Below are positions 31,672 through 40,521 of a stretch of 54,757 nt of DNA, one piece after another. The first letter of the stretch is position 1. Each line of letters starts with the position of its first letter. The stretch is from an uncultured Oscillospiraceae bacterium (GTDB lineage: Bacteria; Bacillota; Clostridia; Oscillospirales; Oscillospiraceae), in contig CALXFT010000007.1 of assembly GCA_944387635.1 (NCBI GenBank), forward strand, positions 1 through 54,757. Direction: 5' to 3'. Made by a program: the position numbers and the translations under genes. The notes below the pieces were generated by a model that saw only the letters and a list, made by a program, of their open reading frames with translations, ran no database searches and had not been told where the DNA came from.

Positions 31672-33696
31672 TTACCGCACGGTCAGTTCGTCAATGGGGC
31701 GGAAATCCGGCGTTGTCCGCGGGTACCGGTCCAGAATGGCCTGGGCTTCCGCTTCAGAGACTGCCCCTTCGGAGTTCCACCGCCAGGAACCGTCGCTGAC
31801 GGAGTGCCACAGATAATCCTGGCAGACATGCCGGTTTCCGTCCAGCTTGTAAAAATAGCGGGATTCCGTGATCCCTTCGGCGTAGGTCTCACGGCGCGTG
31901 GCGCGTTCCGCCACATTTCCCTGGCAGAGGTAGAAATCATATATCAGCTCCACAACGGTTTCGCGCTTATAAGTCAGGGCTATGCGGATCAACTCACCAT
32001 CGGAACTGAGAAGCAAATCGTCGATGCCGTCTTCGTTGATGTCCTCCAGGGCAAAGCAGGTGACAGGGGGATCCGTCTGGAACTGGGAAACGTAACCGGC
32101 GTAGGCGGTAAGCAGCTCATCCCGGGTGGGCGTCCCTTCCGTTTCCACCACCTGTCCCAGGGTCCCGCCGTCCTCCATGGGGAACTCTGTCAAGGGCCGC
32201 AGATCCAGTTCCACAGGCACATAGGCGGCTATGGCGGCCTCCGCCTCCTCCTGGATGCAGGGGCTGCCGTCCATGGACCAGCTTCCCTCCCGATAGGAGA
32301 CGGTCTGCTGAATGGTCCAGTCCAGTCCGAAGGCTTCCGGGTCGTTCGCCTCTGTGAGGCGGTAGTAGATATAATTTTCAAACACCGGGTCCTTGTACTC
32401 CAGGATACGGCCCTGACACAGCCGCAGGCCGCCTTCGGCTATGCTCTGAACCGCTCCGTCGCGCAGGTCCAGCCAGCGGTCGCAGACCCCGTCGGCGGTT
32501 CCGATGTACACTTCCTCGTTGCCGTCGTCATCCAGGTCGTAGAAGGCGTAGTACTGGGTCTCGGGGAAGAAGAAATTTGCGTCAATGTAGGCCTCATAGT
32601 CTGCGTACACCGGGATCTGGGCCGCATACTCCGCCGCCTTCTGTTCCTCGGATTCCCGGTAAGCTTCCTCGGCGGCCCGGACTTCCTGAGCCAGGGCGTC
32701 GGCGTCCATGGATTGTGGGTCGATGGTATAGTCAAAGCAGTCGGCCAGAAGCTCCAGATCCCTTTGGGTGGGCAGGGGGGTGTCCTCCTCCAGGAACAGG
32801 CTCTCCACCAGATCCAGTTCCGCCACGAAAGTGGCTTCCTCGGTTTCCGCCAGGATCTTCCCCTCAAAGGTGTAGCTGCCGGGATTGCTGGTCAGCACCA
32901 GAAGGACCCTGGACCCTCCGGCGGTGGTGTATTCCCACTGGGTGCTGTTTTCTGGGTCATAGGTCAGGTAGCTGTTGCTTTGGGCGATGTAGTCATTGCG
33001 CAGATAGGAGACCTCGGCGTAAATGTCCTGGGTAAATTCTCCGTCAGCTTCCGGAAGACTGAAGTTCAGGTGGGCGGTGAAATTCTCCGGAGGACAGATC
33101 AGGAAGGCGCCGTAATCCGCCTCCACGCCGGCCTCCTCCCGGAACAGGCTGTAGACACCCAGGGCCTCCATGGCAAGATCCTTCTGCTCCCGCTGAACCA
33201 CTACCATGGTGTCCAGCAGCTGAAGGCCGTACTTTTGGGCAATGGAATCCAGGGTTTCTACCATTTCCGGTGTGCGGCATTGGTAAGTGTATTCATAGTT
33301 GTTGGGAATGTCGGCCAGATCCGAGTCGTTGCCCAGTTCACCCGGGTCGTAGGTGGAGGTGAATTCCCACCACTCCCTGGCTGCCTGATGGGCGGGGCTG
33401 TCCTGGCTGCCGGTCATGGCGGCCACGGCCATGGTTTTCTCCGTAGGTTCGGCGGCCATGCCCTGGTCGTCGTATTTTTGCGTATAGGTGTATTGCCCCA
33501 CCTTCCGCTCCTGAAGCCCCAGGAACACGGCCACGCAGCCCACCAGGATCATGGTCAATGCGATTACCGCCGCAATGAGGACAGCCCTGGGCAGGCGGCG
33601 TCCGGGGACTGCGGACGGAGCTTTGGTCTGCATGGCATCCTGGATGTATCGGTCCCTGACGCCGGACATGGCATCCAGAAGATCTTGATTATTCAT
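31672..33696 (-). CDS. Membrane-anchored partner (putative anti-sigma) of the ECF sigma factor
   Basis: 674 residues, start ATG 33696 with AAAGGAGG upstream, overlapping the sigma stop (ATGA). A short cytosolic segment (about 1-35) is followed by one membrane helix (AVLIAAVIALTMILVGCVAVFLGL) and a long extracellular part. Two Asp-rich loops, YDLDDDGNEEVYI near residue 390 and LEDINEDGIDDLLLS near residue 570, look like EF-hand/FG-GAP calcium-type sites, and an Ala/Glu helical stretch is near 340-370. No known family beyond this. Position and topology suggest it holds the sigma factor until an outside signal is sensed. Confidence 0.75.
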   Translation of the reverse strand: MNNQDLLDAMSGVRDRYIQDAMQTKAPSAVPGRRLPRAVLIAAVIALTMILVGCVAVFLGLQERKVGQYTYTQKYDDQGMAAEPTEKTMAVAAMTGSQDSPAHQAAREWWEFTSTYDPGELGNDSDLADIPNNYEYTYQCRTPEMVETLDSIAQKYGLQLLDTMVVVQREQKDLAMEALGVYSLFREEAGVEADYGAFLICPPENFTAHLNFSLPEADGEFTQDIYAEVSYLRNDYIAQSNSYLTYDPENSTQWEYTTAGGSRVLLVLTSNPGSYTFEGKILAETEEATFVAELDLVESLFLEEDTPLPTQRDLELLADCFDYTIDPQSMDADALAQEVRAAEEAYRESEEQKAAEYAAQIPVYADYEAYIDANFFFPETQYYAFYDLDDDGNEEVYIGTADGVCDRWLDLRDGAVQSIAEGGLRLCQGRILEYKDPVFENYIYYRLTEANDPEAFGLDWTIQQTVSYREGSWSMDGSPCIQEEAEAAIAAYVPVELDLRPLTEFPMEDGGTLGQVVETEGTPTRDELLTAYAGYVSQFQTDPPVTCFALEDINEDGIDDLLLSSDGELIRIALTYKRETVVELIYDFYLCQGNVAERATRRETYAEGITESRYFYKLDGNRHVCQDYLWHSVSDGSWRWNSEGAVSEAEAQAILDRYPRTTPDFRPIDELTVR

Positions 33697-34250
33697 ACAT
33701 ATGCCTCCTTTTCCAGCATGGCGCGAAGCTTGCCCCGGCTCCGGTGGAGCATGGACTTGACCTTGCTCTGGGAGAAGCCCATGTCCTGGGCAATCCGGGC
33801 GATGGGGTCCAGAGACCAGTATCTGCGCAGAAATACATTGCGTTCATCTTTGGCAAGTGAGTCGAGAAAGGCGTTCAGCAGGGCAGTGGTCTCCCGGCGC
33901 AGATAGGCCGCTTCCGGGTCCTGGCCCTCAGAGGCGCATTCGGTCAGTTCCTCCAGAGCCAGCAGAATTTCGCCGCCGCCCCGCTTGGCCGCGCTCCTTG
34001 ACCGCCAACGGCTGATAGAGATATTCCGGGCGATCCTGCCCAGAAATACCCCAAGGACCGAGGGACGGTTGGGGGGCAGCCTGTTCCAGGCTGCAAGATA
34101 GGTGTCGTTGACGCTCTCTTCGGCGTCCTCACGGCTGGCCAGTACGTTATAGGCGATGGTGTAGCAGTAGCCGCCGTATTTTTTCGCGGTTTCAGAGATG
34201 GCCCGCTCAGAGCGCTGCCAGTAAAGCTCTACAATGGCTTTGTCCTCCAT
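33693..34250 (-). CDS. ECF-type RNA polymerase sigma factor
   Basis: 185 residues, AGGGAGGG ahead of ATG 34250. Region 2 is about 10-75 (YGGYCYTIAYNVLASREDAEESVNDTYLAAW...LGRIARNISISRWR) and region 4 about 120-180 (LDSLAKDERNVFLRRYWSLDPIARIAQDMGFSQSKVKSMLHRSRGKLRAML). It directs RNA polymerase to a small extracytoplasmic-stress regulon and is coupled to its membrane partner by a four-base overlap. The target promoters are not identified. Confidence 0.93.
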   Translation of the reverse strand: MEDKAIVELYWQRSERAISETAKKYGGYCYTIAYNVLASREDAEESVNDTYLAAWNRLPPNRPSVLGVFLGRIARNISISRWRSRSAAKRGGGEILLALEELTECASEGQDPEAAYLRRETTALLNAFLDSLAKDERNVFLRRYWSLDPIARIAQDMGFSQSKVKSMLHRSRGKLRAMLEKEAYV

Positions 34251-34353
34251 AAAAAATCCCTCCCTTTCTGCGAGGTATCAAGGCCTTTCACTTATATGCT
34301 CGCAAAGAAGCCGCGCCAGGTTGCGCGGATCCGGAAAAATTTCGCATTTCTGT

Positions 34354-34401
34354 AAAAAAGCCGAGGAAACCGCGCAGGGCAGCTTCCTCGGCTCGTTTTT
34401 T
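34354..34401. terminator. Bidirectional terminator
   Basis: GCCGAGGAA and TTCCTCGGC pair around a 15-base loop with A6 before and T6 after. On the minus strand it ends the LRR lipoprotein transcript before the sigma operon. Confidence 0.88.
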
Positions 34402-34418
34402 GGGGGAAAGAAGAACGG

Positions 34419-35975
34419 TCAATCGTCGTCCTTGGGCAGGAGGGACTCCAGATAGTCGTAGTTGAAGGCCTCCCGCACCACGTTCTTGTAGTATTCGTTA
34501 AAGGTTACGCCGTTGTCGTCATAGCGCCAGCCATAGCCGAAGGGATTGGAATAGCCGTAGAAGACTGTCAGGCAGTCCGGGTGGACCAGCTGGAAGGTCT
34601 CCTGCTCCTGGGAAGAGGCCTTGGGCCGCAGACAGACGAACCGCTCCAGGGGCAGACTGTCCAGGGCCATGAAGTTGGAGACCTTGGTGGAACTCAGGTT
34701 CAGATAGGTCAGGCTCTCGCAGCCGGACAGACACTCGATGTCCGTCAGCTTCAGGCAGTTGGCCAGCTCCAGCCAGGTCAGCTTCTTACAGTTTTCAAAG
34801 CCCACCAGCTTCTCCACCGCGCAGCCGGAGGCAATGAGCACCTCGATGTTGGGCATATAGCCAACGAAGCTCAGGTCCGTCAGATAGTCGTTGTGTCCAA
34901 TGTCCATGTACTTGACGTCCTCACAGTAGCGAAGGGGAGAGCAGGTGTCGTCGGTGACGTTGTACACCGCGCGGATGGTGTCGGCATCAGTCAGGGCGTT
35001 GTAACGGGAATCCACGCCGAAGTAGACCCGCCAGACCACCTTGGTCTTGTCCCGGAAGTCCTCCCGGATCTGGGCCAGGACTTCGTAGTCCAGACCGCAG
35101 TTGTCCAGAACAAAACGCTGGCAGTTGTCCAGAATCTGCAGGGCCTGCCGGATCTGGGCCTCGCCCTCGTTGCCGATGCTAGCGTTTTTAAATTCCACGG
35201 TCTCGTCGGCGGTGGAGATGGTCTTGCCGAAGAGCTGGAAGCTGTAGTGGAACACGGCGCCGGGATTGGCTTCCTGGAGCCGGTCCACGTCCTCCATGGA
35301 CAGGGAGCTGCTGAGCTGAACGGAGGTCAGGTTGGTCAGAAGGGCAAGCTTGGGAATGACAGCATCCACCTGAGACGACTCCATATCCGTCAGGTCCAGT
35401 TCCGACAGACTGGACTCCAGGGTGTTTCCGAACAGCTCCACGGAGTAGTTCAGGCTGATCTGCGGGTAAGTTTCCTGGAGCTGGGTCAGCTGCTGGGCGT
35501 CCAGGGAGACCTCCGGCAGGTAGATGGCGGTGAGATTTGGCAGGTACTGAAGGTTCTCCAGCAGGAGGGCGTAGTCAAAGCCGCCGGGCTCCAGCGTAAC
35601 CTGGGTGGCGGAATTGGATACCTCCGTGCCGCCCAGGGAGACGCTGTAGGTGACGTCCACTTGGGGGTGGCTTTCGATGTACTGGAGGATGGCGGCATAG
35701 CAGGTGCTTCCGCTGAGGTCCACAGACTTCAGGTTCGGGTAGCGGTCCAGCTGGTACAGCTCACCGGCCACCATGACCACGGACAGGGATTCCACATCCA
35801 GCCCGGGATCTTGGGTCTCGGGAACGGATTCGTCTGCCGGCGCCGTGGGCAGGGTAATGATCTGTTCAGCAGGCTGTGTAGCCGTGTCGGCGGAGCCGCT
35901 GGCGCAGCCGCAAAAAACCGCCCCTGCCGCAAGAGCGAGAAGCAGACATAATACTTTCTTTTGATTTCGGAACAT
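34419..35975 (-). CDS. Leucine-rich-repeat lipoprotein
   Basis: 518 residues, GGAGG ahead of ATG 35975. Lipoprotein signal peptide (LCLLLALAAGAVFCGC). A Thr/Pro/Glu linker to about residue 55 is followed by LRR-type repeats, clearest at the C-terminal side: VKYMDIGHNDYLTDLSFVGYMPNIEVLIASGC, KLTWLELANCLKLTDIECL and SLTYLNLSSTKVSNFMAL. The earlier repeats (about 60-260) are more irregular. Surface-attached, probably binding a protein or glycan partner. Monocistronic; function not known. Confidence 0.85.
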   Translation of the reverse strand: MFRNQKKVLCLLLALAAGAVFCGCASGSADTATQPAEQIITLPTAPADESVPETQDPGLDVESLSVVMVAGELYQLDRYPNLKSVDLSGSTCYAAILQYIESHPQVDVTYSVSLGGTEVSNSATQVTLEPGGFDYALLLENLQYLPNLTAIYLPEVSLDAQQLTQLQETYPQISLNYSVELFGNTLESSLSELDLTDMESSQVDAVIPKLALLTNLTSVQLSSSLSMEDVDRLQEANPGAVFHYSFQLFGKTISTADETVEFKNASIGNEGEAQIRQALQILDNCQRFVLDNCGLDYEVLAQIREDFRDKTKVVWRVYFGVDSRYNALTDADTIRAVYNVTDDTCSPLRYCEDVKYMDIGHNDYLTDLSFVGYMPNIEVLIASGCAVEKLVGFENCKKLTWLELANCLKLTDIECLSGCESLTYLNLSSTKVSNFMALDSLPLERFVCLRPKASSQEQETFQLVHPDCLTVFYGYSNPFGYGWRYDDNGVTFNEYYKNVVREAFNYDYLESLLPKDDD

Positions 35976-36133
35976 TCGGGCACAGCCTCCGATAGGGGAA
36001 TGGTATAATAAACTATATCATGTTCCATGGTAGAAATCAAGCGAGGGAATATTAAGAATATGAAAATATGTGGGAAATATCCAGAAAGAACCGGAGGAAC
36101 CCATTATTTTTCGGATAGAAACGTCGGGGTAAC

Positions 36134-36170
36134 ATAAAACGGCGGGCAGCCGAAAGGGGCTGCCCGCGTG
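36134..36170 (-). terminator. Terminator after the SASP gene
   Basis: CGGGCAGCC and GGCTGCCCG form a nine-pair stem; on the minus strand it continues into CCGTTTTATG. Confidence 0.82.
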
Positions 36171-36179
36171 CGAAGGAAC

Positions 36180-36380
36180 TTACTGCAGGCCCTGCTCGTA
36201 GGCCTCGATCATCTTCTTGACCATCTGGCCGCCCACGGAGCCGGCTTCACGGGAAGTCAGGTGACCGTTGTAGCCGTTGGTCAGGTTGACGCCCACCTCG
36301 GAAGCGGCCTGCATCTTGAACTTGTCCATGGCCTCCCGGGCCTGGGGGATGTTGATGGAGTTGTTGCTCTTCATATCCAT
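36180..36380 (-). CDS. Alpha/beta-type small acid-soluble spore protein
   Basis: 66 residues from ATG 36380 (or 64 from ATG 36374; AGGAGAGAT fits the first better). Both conserved SASP stretches are present: the GPR-protease-type segment SEVGVNLTNGYNGHLTSREAGSVGG, with the Glu-Val-Gly cleavage site, and GGQMVKKMIEAYEQ. It saturates spore DNA and protects it from UV and heat; it is made in the forespore. A forespore-type promoter was not identified. Direct evidence that the organism makes or descended from makers of endospores. Confidence 0.95.
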   Translation of the reverse strand: MDMKSNNSINIPQAREAMDKFKMQAASEVGVNLTNGYNGHLTSREAGSVGGQMVKKMIEAYEQGLQ

Positions 36381-36687
36381 ATCTCTCCTTTGTCATTTTC
36401 CGGAAAGGTAAGACGCTTTCCGGTGGAAAACGACTTTTTCTTTCCGCAAACATAGCTTTTCCAAAGAAGCAAAGCCTATGCTTGGTTGTTTGCGGAAGGC
36501 AGAGCAGTTTCTTCCATATGCGCGAAAATCCTGTTTTTGCTTTGACGGCGCCGGATTTTTTCCGTTTTCGGAGCGCGGCGGATAATCTCCGGCGTGGACA
36601 TTTCGCAAATGGGGAAAGCGGCGCATGATGAATCCAATCAAAGCCAAGAAAGGACACCCTCTTTACGAAGGTGTCCCAACATTGCTG
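36381..36687. other. Intergenic region with a long hairpin
   Basis: No gene. TTCCGCAAAC at 36441 pairs with GTTTGCGGAA ending at 36496, with further pairing (ATAGCTT/AAGCCTAT) inside. It lies 60 bases upstream of the SASP start on that gene's coding strand. No clear T-tract on either side, so its role is unknown. Confidence 0.5.
36646..36677 (-). terminator. Terminator after the KdpE-like gene
   Basis: On the minus strand GGACACC and GGTGTCC pair around TTCGTAAAGAG, then TTTCTTGG, 11 bases past the stop. Confidence 0.75.
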
Positions 36688-37380
36688 TTACAGCTTCTGC
36701 ATTCGGTATCCGACGCCGATATGGGTTTGGATGTACTGGACATCCTCCTTTCCGGCGCTCAGCTTCTTGCGCAGGGTCGCCATGAATACACGCAAGGAGG
36801 CAATGTCGCTCTCTGTGGAGCTGCCCCAGACCTTCTGGGTGATAAAGGAGAGGGTCAGCACTTTGCCTACATTCTGCGCCATCACGCACAGCAGCTTATA
36901 TTCCATGGGGGTCAGATGCAGCTCCTGTTCCCCAAGCCAGGCGCATCCGGCGGCATAATCGATCTTCAGCTGGCCGTTGGAGAAAATGGGGCTGGGCGAG
37001 GAGGCCTGCATGAAATGCAGTCTTCTCTGGGTTACCCGAAGCCGTGCCAGCAGCTCCTCCACCGAAAAGGGCTTGGTCAGATAGTCATCCGCACCGGCAT
37101 CCAAAGCGTCGATCTTGTCGGTATCCTCCGCCCTTGCGCTGATCACGATAATGGGCATTTGCGACCATGTGCGGACCTTTCGGATGATTGCGACACCGTC
37201 CATATCAGGCAGCCCCAGATCCAGCAGCATCACATCCGGCTGTGCCGTAGCAGCCTGCATGAGCGCGGAGGCGCCGGTGGATGCCGTCATAAAACGGTAA
37301 TCGTGGGATTTCAGGGTGGTTGCCATCAGATTTCGGATGGCAGGATCGTCCTCAACCACCAGTATGCGTAATTTGTTCAT
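36688..37380 (-). CDS. kdpE: KdpE-like OmpR-family response regulator
   Basis: 230 residues, GAGGTGACG ahead of ATG 37380. Receiver domain with all key residues: VVEDDPAIR, phosphoacceptor in VMLLDLGLPDMDG, Thr/Ser in VISARAED, Lys in DYLTKPF. The C-terminal winged helix (ELHLTPMEYKLLCVMAQNVGKVLT ... SLRVFMATLRKKL ... YIQTHIGVGYRM) is OmpR/PhoB-type and closest to KdpE. It overlaps the kinase gene by 29 bases. KdpE normally activates the kdpFABC potassium pump, which is not in this window. Confidence 0.9.
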   Translation of the reverse strand: MNKLRILVVEDDPAIRNLMATTLKSHDYRFMTASTGASALMQAATAQPDVMLLDLGLPDMDGVAIIRKVRTWSQMPIIVISARAEDTDKIDALDAGADDYLTKPFSVEELLARLRVTQRRLHFMQASSPSPIFSNGQLKIDYAAGCAWLGEQELHLTPMEYKLLCVMAQNVGKVLTLSFITQKVWGSSTESDIASLRVFMATLRKKLSAGKEDVQYIQTHIGVGYRMQKL

Positions 37381-39232
37381 GGAACGTCACCTCGCTGATG
37401 GGTAATGTAAAGGCAAAGACACACCCATGGGGGGTGTTGTCCGTCAAGGTTATTTCACCGCCGTGAAGATGGATGATGGAGCGACACAGATGCAGCCCCA
37501 GCCCCATACTGCGGCGGCAGTCCGCGTTTTTTCCGCTGCCGGTGTAAAACAGATCAAACACTTTGGATTTTATTTCGTCCGGAATGCCGGGACCGTTATC
37601 GGCTACCCGGACCAGGACTTCCTTCCCCTGCTTCTGGGTGGAGATACGGATCTTCGACCCCTCCGGTGTATATTTCACGGCGTTATCCACAAGGTTGATG
37701 ATTACCTGGCTGATAAGCCTTGCGTCCATTTGGGTTAATAGAATTTCGTCGGCAAAATCCGTTTCCAAGGTGTGGGTCTTGGCGCGAATATGCCGAAGGG
37801 ATTCGGCAATGACTTCATCCACAAGCTCTGTGGTCATATTGAGCCGCGCTTGTCCCTCGTCGATTTTCGTAATGGACAGCAGGTTTTCGACCAACCGAAT
37901 CAGCCAGATGGAGTCCTCATAAATATCTGTCAGCAGGCTGCGCTTGTCCGATTCATCCATGGCATCCGCGCTTGCAAGCAGGTTTTCCGCGTTGCCGGAG
38001 ATGGAGGTCAAAGGGGTTCTCAGGTCATGGGAAATGGAACGCAGAAGATTGGCCCGGAGCTGTTCATTTTTCGCCAGAACAGCGGCTTCTTCTTTCTGGC
38101 GGGCGTTTTGCCTGCTTTCTATGGCCAGGGCGCCCTCCCCGAGGATGGAATGGAGAATTCCGCTTTCCAGCGGTTCCAGGGCGTTCCCATAGATAAAAAC
38201 TTCTCCGAATTGCTTGCCGCCGCTTTGAAAAGCGAACCGCTGGGAGGCGGTATCCGTGGAATCCTCAATGGGCTCTCCGTCCGGAAACCGGCGAATGGAC
38301 GTCCCGTTCGCGCACTGAAGGAGGATTGGCCGGTTCAGCAGTTTCAGAAGCTGATCCGCGATGACCTCCAAAATATCCGTTTCATCTTCCGCCTGCCCCA
38401 GCTGCTGGGTGGTTTCCAGCAGCACCTGTGTGCGCCAGGCTGTCTGTGTGGACCGCTTGACGTGGACGGCCAGGCGGTTTGCCAATGTGCCGGTGAGCAG
38501 AGAGGCAAACAGCATTATGGCAAAGGTCACAGGGTAGCCGGACTCATAAGCCTGAAAGCTGAGCCTGGGTTCCGTAAAAAAGAAATTGAACAGCAGCACG
38601 CCCGCCAGGGAGGAAATGACGCTGCACACATAGTTTTTTGTAAACAGAGCGGTAAGCAGCACGCCCAAAATGTAAACCGTAATGGTATTGGCTTCGGTAA
38701 AACGCAGCCTGTGAAACGCGAAGCCGATCACCGTTGACAGGGCCAGAATCCCTATGGTGATCAACATGTCCCGGATGGACGGCAGGATTCTCTGCTTTGT
38801 CGCGGGGTTTTGCTTCCGCTTGTTCTTACCGGCTGAATCTGGGATGATATAGACATCCAGGTAGGGAGCCAATTCCACCAGCTGCTCTGTCAGGGGCTTC
38901 GGCGCGAACAATCTGCCCTTCGGAACGGCGCTTCTGCCCAGGACAACTTTCGTAGCCTTGGAAATCCTCGCGAACTCGGCGATCTGGAATGCCACGTCAT
39001 CTCCGGTTACGGTGGAAACGGAAGCGCCGAGCTTTTCTGCCAGCCGGGCGTGCCGCTGCAAGCGCTGCCTGTCCTCAGCTCCCATTTGGTCAGATCGCTT
39101 GGTCTGCACATAAAGGGCGGTCATGGTTCCGCCAAACGCCCGGGATAATTTCGCGGCGGCGCGGATTGTGTTCGCGTTAGACGGGGCGGAGGAAAGGCAG
39201 ACCAATATATGTTCACGAATGATATTTCTCAT
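37352..39232 (-). CDS. kdpD: KdpD-like sensor kinase lacking the N-terminal KdpD domain
   Basis: 626 residues from ATG 39232 (AAGGAGAACCGGGAAA upstream). Order: universal-stress-protein-like domain (HILVCLSSAPSNANTIRAAAKLSRAFGG ... VLGRSAVPKGRLF), four membrane helices of the DUF4118 type (about 175-270), a GAF-like segment, HisKA with SISHDLRTPLTSISGNAENLL (His near residue 405), and HATPase (NLVDNAVKYTP, ADNGPGIPDEI, MGLGLHLC). The roughly 210-residue ATP-binding KdpD domain usual in proteobacterial KdpD is missing; the short form is known in Firmicutes. A family A element ends close to its ribosome-binding site. Confidence 0.9.
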   Translation of the reverse strand: MRNIIREHILVCLSSAPSNANTIRAAAKLSRAFGGTMTALYVQTKRSDQMGAEDRQRLQRHARLAEKLGASVSTVTGDDVAFQIAEFARISKATKVVLGRSAVPKGRLFAPKPLTEQLVELAPYLDVYIIPDSAGKNKRKQNPATKQRILPSIRDMLITIGILALSTVIGFAFHRLRFTEANTITVYILGVLLTALFTKNYVCSVISSLAGVLLFNFFFTEPRLSFQAYESGYPVTFAIMLFASLLTGTLANRLAVHVKRSTQTAWRTQVLLETTQQLGQAEDETDILEVIADQLLKLLNRPILLQCANGTSIRRFPDGEPIEDSTDTASQRFAFQSGGKQFGEVFIYGNALEPLESGILHSILGEGALAIESRQNARQKEEAAVLAKNEQLRANLLRSISHDLRTPLTSISGNAENLLASADAMDESDKRSLLTDIYEDSIWLIRLVENLLSITKIDEGQARLNMTTELVDEVIAESLRHIRAKTHTLETDFADEILLTQMDARLISQVIINLVDNAVKYTPEGSKIRISTQKQGKEVLVRVADNGPGIPDEIKSKVFDLFYTGSGKNADCRRSMGLGLHLCRSIIHLHGGEITLTDNTPHGCVFAFTLPISEVTFHEQITHTGG

Positions 39233-39254
39233 TTTCCCGGTTCTCCTTGCTTTT

Positions 39255-39407
39255 GGGAAACACTGATTGCGTCGCCTGAAGCTGGCCCCGAGAGATTTTG
39301 ATTCAGCCGCACGTTCAAAAAGGGGGTAAACTGTATGTATTTGCTTTTTGAACAAAACGGATGGGGCAAAAAGATCCGACGCTCAGCAGCAGACGGGTTA
39401 TTCAGGC
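39255..39407 (+). repeat. Family A element, copy 2
   Basis: Begins GGGAAACACTGATTGCGTCG; the central hairpin GTTCAAAAAGGGGG...GCTTTTTGAAC surrounds TGTATGT; ends near TTATTCAGG with a decayed right terminus. It lies five bases upstream of the kdpD Shine-Dalgarno, so kdpD must be transcribed from a promoter within or beyond it. Confidence 0.7.
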
Positions 39408-39556
39408 AATAGGAGATGACCTCCCCCTTGCAAAGCTTGGGTTTACCTGCCATACCATACGAAGCGTATAAAACGCAATACGCAGGAATTGCCGACATAC
39501 AAGGAGAGGTCACAATTAGTATAACCGAAATCGGTTTGGATGTCCACACCGAATGC

Positions 39557-39605
39557 GGATTCTCTTTTAAAATCTTTCATCAATTTGAATGAAAGATTTT
39601 CATTC
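39557..39605 (+). repeat. Family C repeat
   Basis: GGATTCTCTTTTAAAATC, then AAAATCTTTCAT and ATGAAAGATTTT as a 12-pair hairpin. Its right end is cut off by family A copy 3. The rest of 39408-39556 shows no gene. Confidence 0.7.
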
Positions 39606-39769
39606 GGGAAGCGCTGATGAAATCGGCAAGAGTGGATGCCGGGAAATTTTGTCACAGCCGAACGTTCAAAAAGTTGGGAAATCCTGTATGGATTTCTCAC
39701 TTTTTTCAGCTGCGCGGATGGACCTGTCGACCCGGCGTTCATCCGAAGACAATTTATTCAGAGGTTCCC
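39606..39769 (+). repeat. Family A element, copy 3
   Basis: 164 bases from GGGAAGCGCTGATGAAATCG to ATTTATTCAGAGGTTCCC with the central GTTCAAAAAG...CTTTTTTCAGC hairpin. Its right end is three bases from the stop codon of the small membrane-protein gene. Confidence 0.8.
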
Positions 39770-39772
39770 CGG

Positions 39773-39961
39773 TCATACTGTTTGGGATCGGTCATCCTCA
39801 TCGGACAGGCCATGCCCAACGGAAGTTTTCGCCACAATAACCCTCTGTCTGCCGGGAAATGCTTGCGGATGTTTTCGCATCAGCCTGTCAGCCTTGCGCA
39901 CAAAGACATAGCCTACCGCAAAGGTATAAACGATGCCTAAAATCAATACCAGTTCCTCCAT
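39773..39961 (-). CDS. Small single-helix membrane protein, possibly truncated
   Basis: 62 residues from ATG 39961, a site fixed by GAGGAGG ten bases upstream. One membrane helix at the N-terminus (ELVLILGIVYTFAVGYVFV), then a basic, polar tail (RKADRLMRKHPQAF). No family recognised. The stop codon falls three bases before a family A element, so the original reading frame may have continued and been cut by the insertion. It lies upstream of kdpD on the same strand but two elements intervene. Confidence 0.6.
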   Translation of the reverse strand: MEELVLILGIVYTFAVGYVFVRKADRLMRKHPQAFPGRQRVIVAKTSVGHGLSDEDDRSQTV

Positions 39962-40063
39962 TCGGCACACCTCCTCAGATAACTGTTTCTTTCTATCTGT
40001 ATTATACAGCTTCAAAGACAAAGGCGGCCTTAGAGAAGGCTTTTTCACGTTAAGAAGGTATAA

Positions 40064-40226
40064 AGGAAACTCAGAATCAATCGTCCGCGGCTGAACGCCG
40101 GATCTATAGCCCCATCCGTGCAGTTCAAAAAGCGGGAAATACATACAGTATTCCGCCCCTTTTTAAACTTTCGCCTGGGGCCAAACCTCTCGGCGCCAGC
40201 TCTTGCCGATTGAATCAGAGCTTCCT
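40064..40226 (-). repeat. Family A element, copy 4 (inverted)
   Basis: 163 bases; AGGAAACTCAGAATCAATCG at the left and CGATTGAATCAGAGCTTCCT at the right are inverted repeats. Central GTTCAAAAAGCGGG...CCCCTTTTTAAAC hairpin around ATACATACAGTAT. No gene between 39962 and 40597 otherwise apart from the tRNA relic. Confidence 0.8.
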
Positions 40227-40404
40227 AAAATTCATACCCGCACTGTTGAGGGCATTCGGTGATCGGCGAACCACGCAGACGCGCAGGGCGCGGCCCGATT
40301 TTATGCTGGCGGCGTCCTGTTTTCGCGGTGCGAAGATCCCGGACCGTCAGCGCGGCTTCCGGCCAATCGGCTCTTGCGGATCTTCCAACGATTGACACAG
40401 AGCG

Positions 40405-40431
40405 AAAAACCGCCCTCCGAAGAAGGCGGTT
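40405..40431 (-). terminator. Terminator after the tRNA-Ala relic
   Basis: On the minus strand AACCGCC and GGCGGTT pair, followed by TTTCGC; 22 bases past the tRNA relic CCA. Confidence 0.65.
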
Positions 40432-40453
40432 ATCGATAACGTGTCCAAATGTT

Positions 40454-40521
40454 TGGCGCAGATAAGCGGGATCGAACCGCCGACCGCTTGCGTGCCGTTC
40501 AAGCGCTCTCCCCGGCTATGC
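40454..40521 (-). pseudogene. tRNA-Ala (GGC) relic with an internal deletion
   Basis: The minus strand carries a 68-base tRNA-like sequence ending GGCGG-TTCGATC-CCGCT then TATCTGC-G-CCA. The anticodon arm CTTGA-ACGGCAC-GCAAG would give GGC (Ala). The first bases GCA still pair with TGC of the 3' acceptor, but about eight bases of acceptor and D-arm are missing, so it should not fold normally. A terminator follows, as for a former real gene. Confidence 0.6.

Noticed and set aside
36441-36496. Riboswitch or RNA gene ahead of the SASP gene
   Set aside because: Only one long hairpin is visible and no known riboswitch core; kept as an unexplained hairpin.
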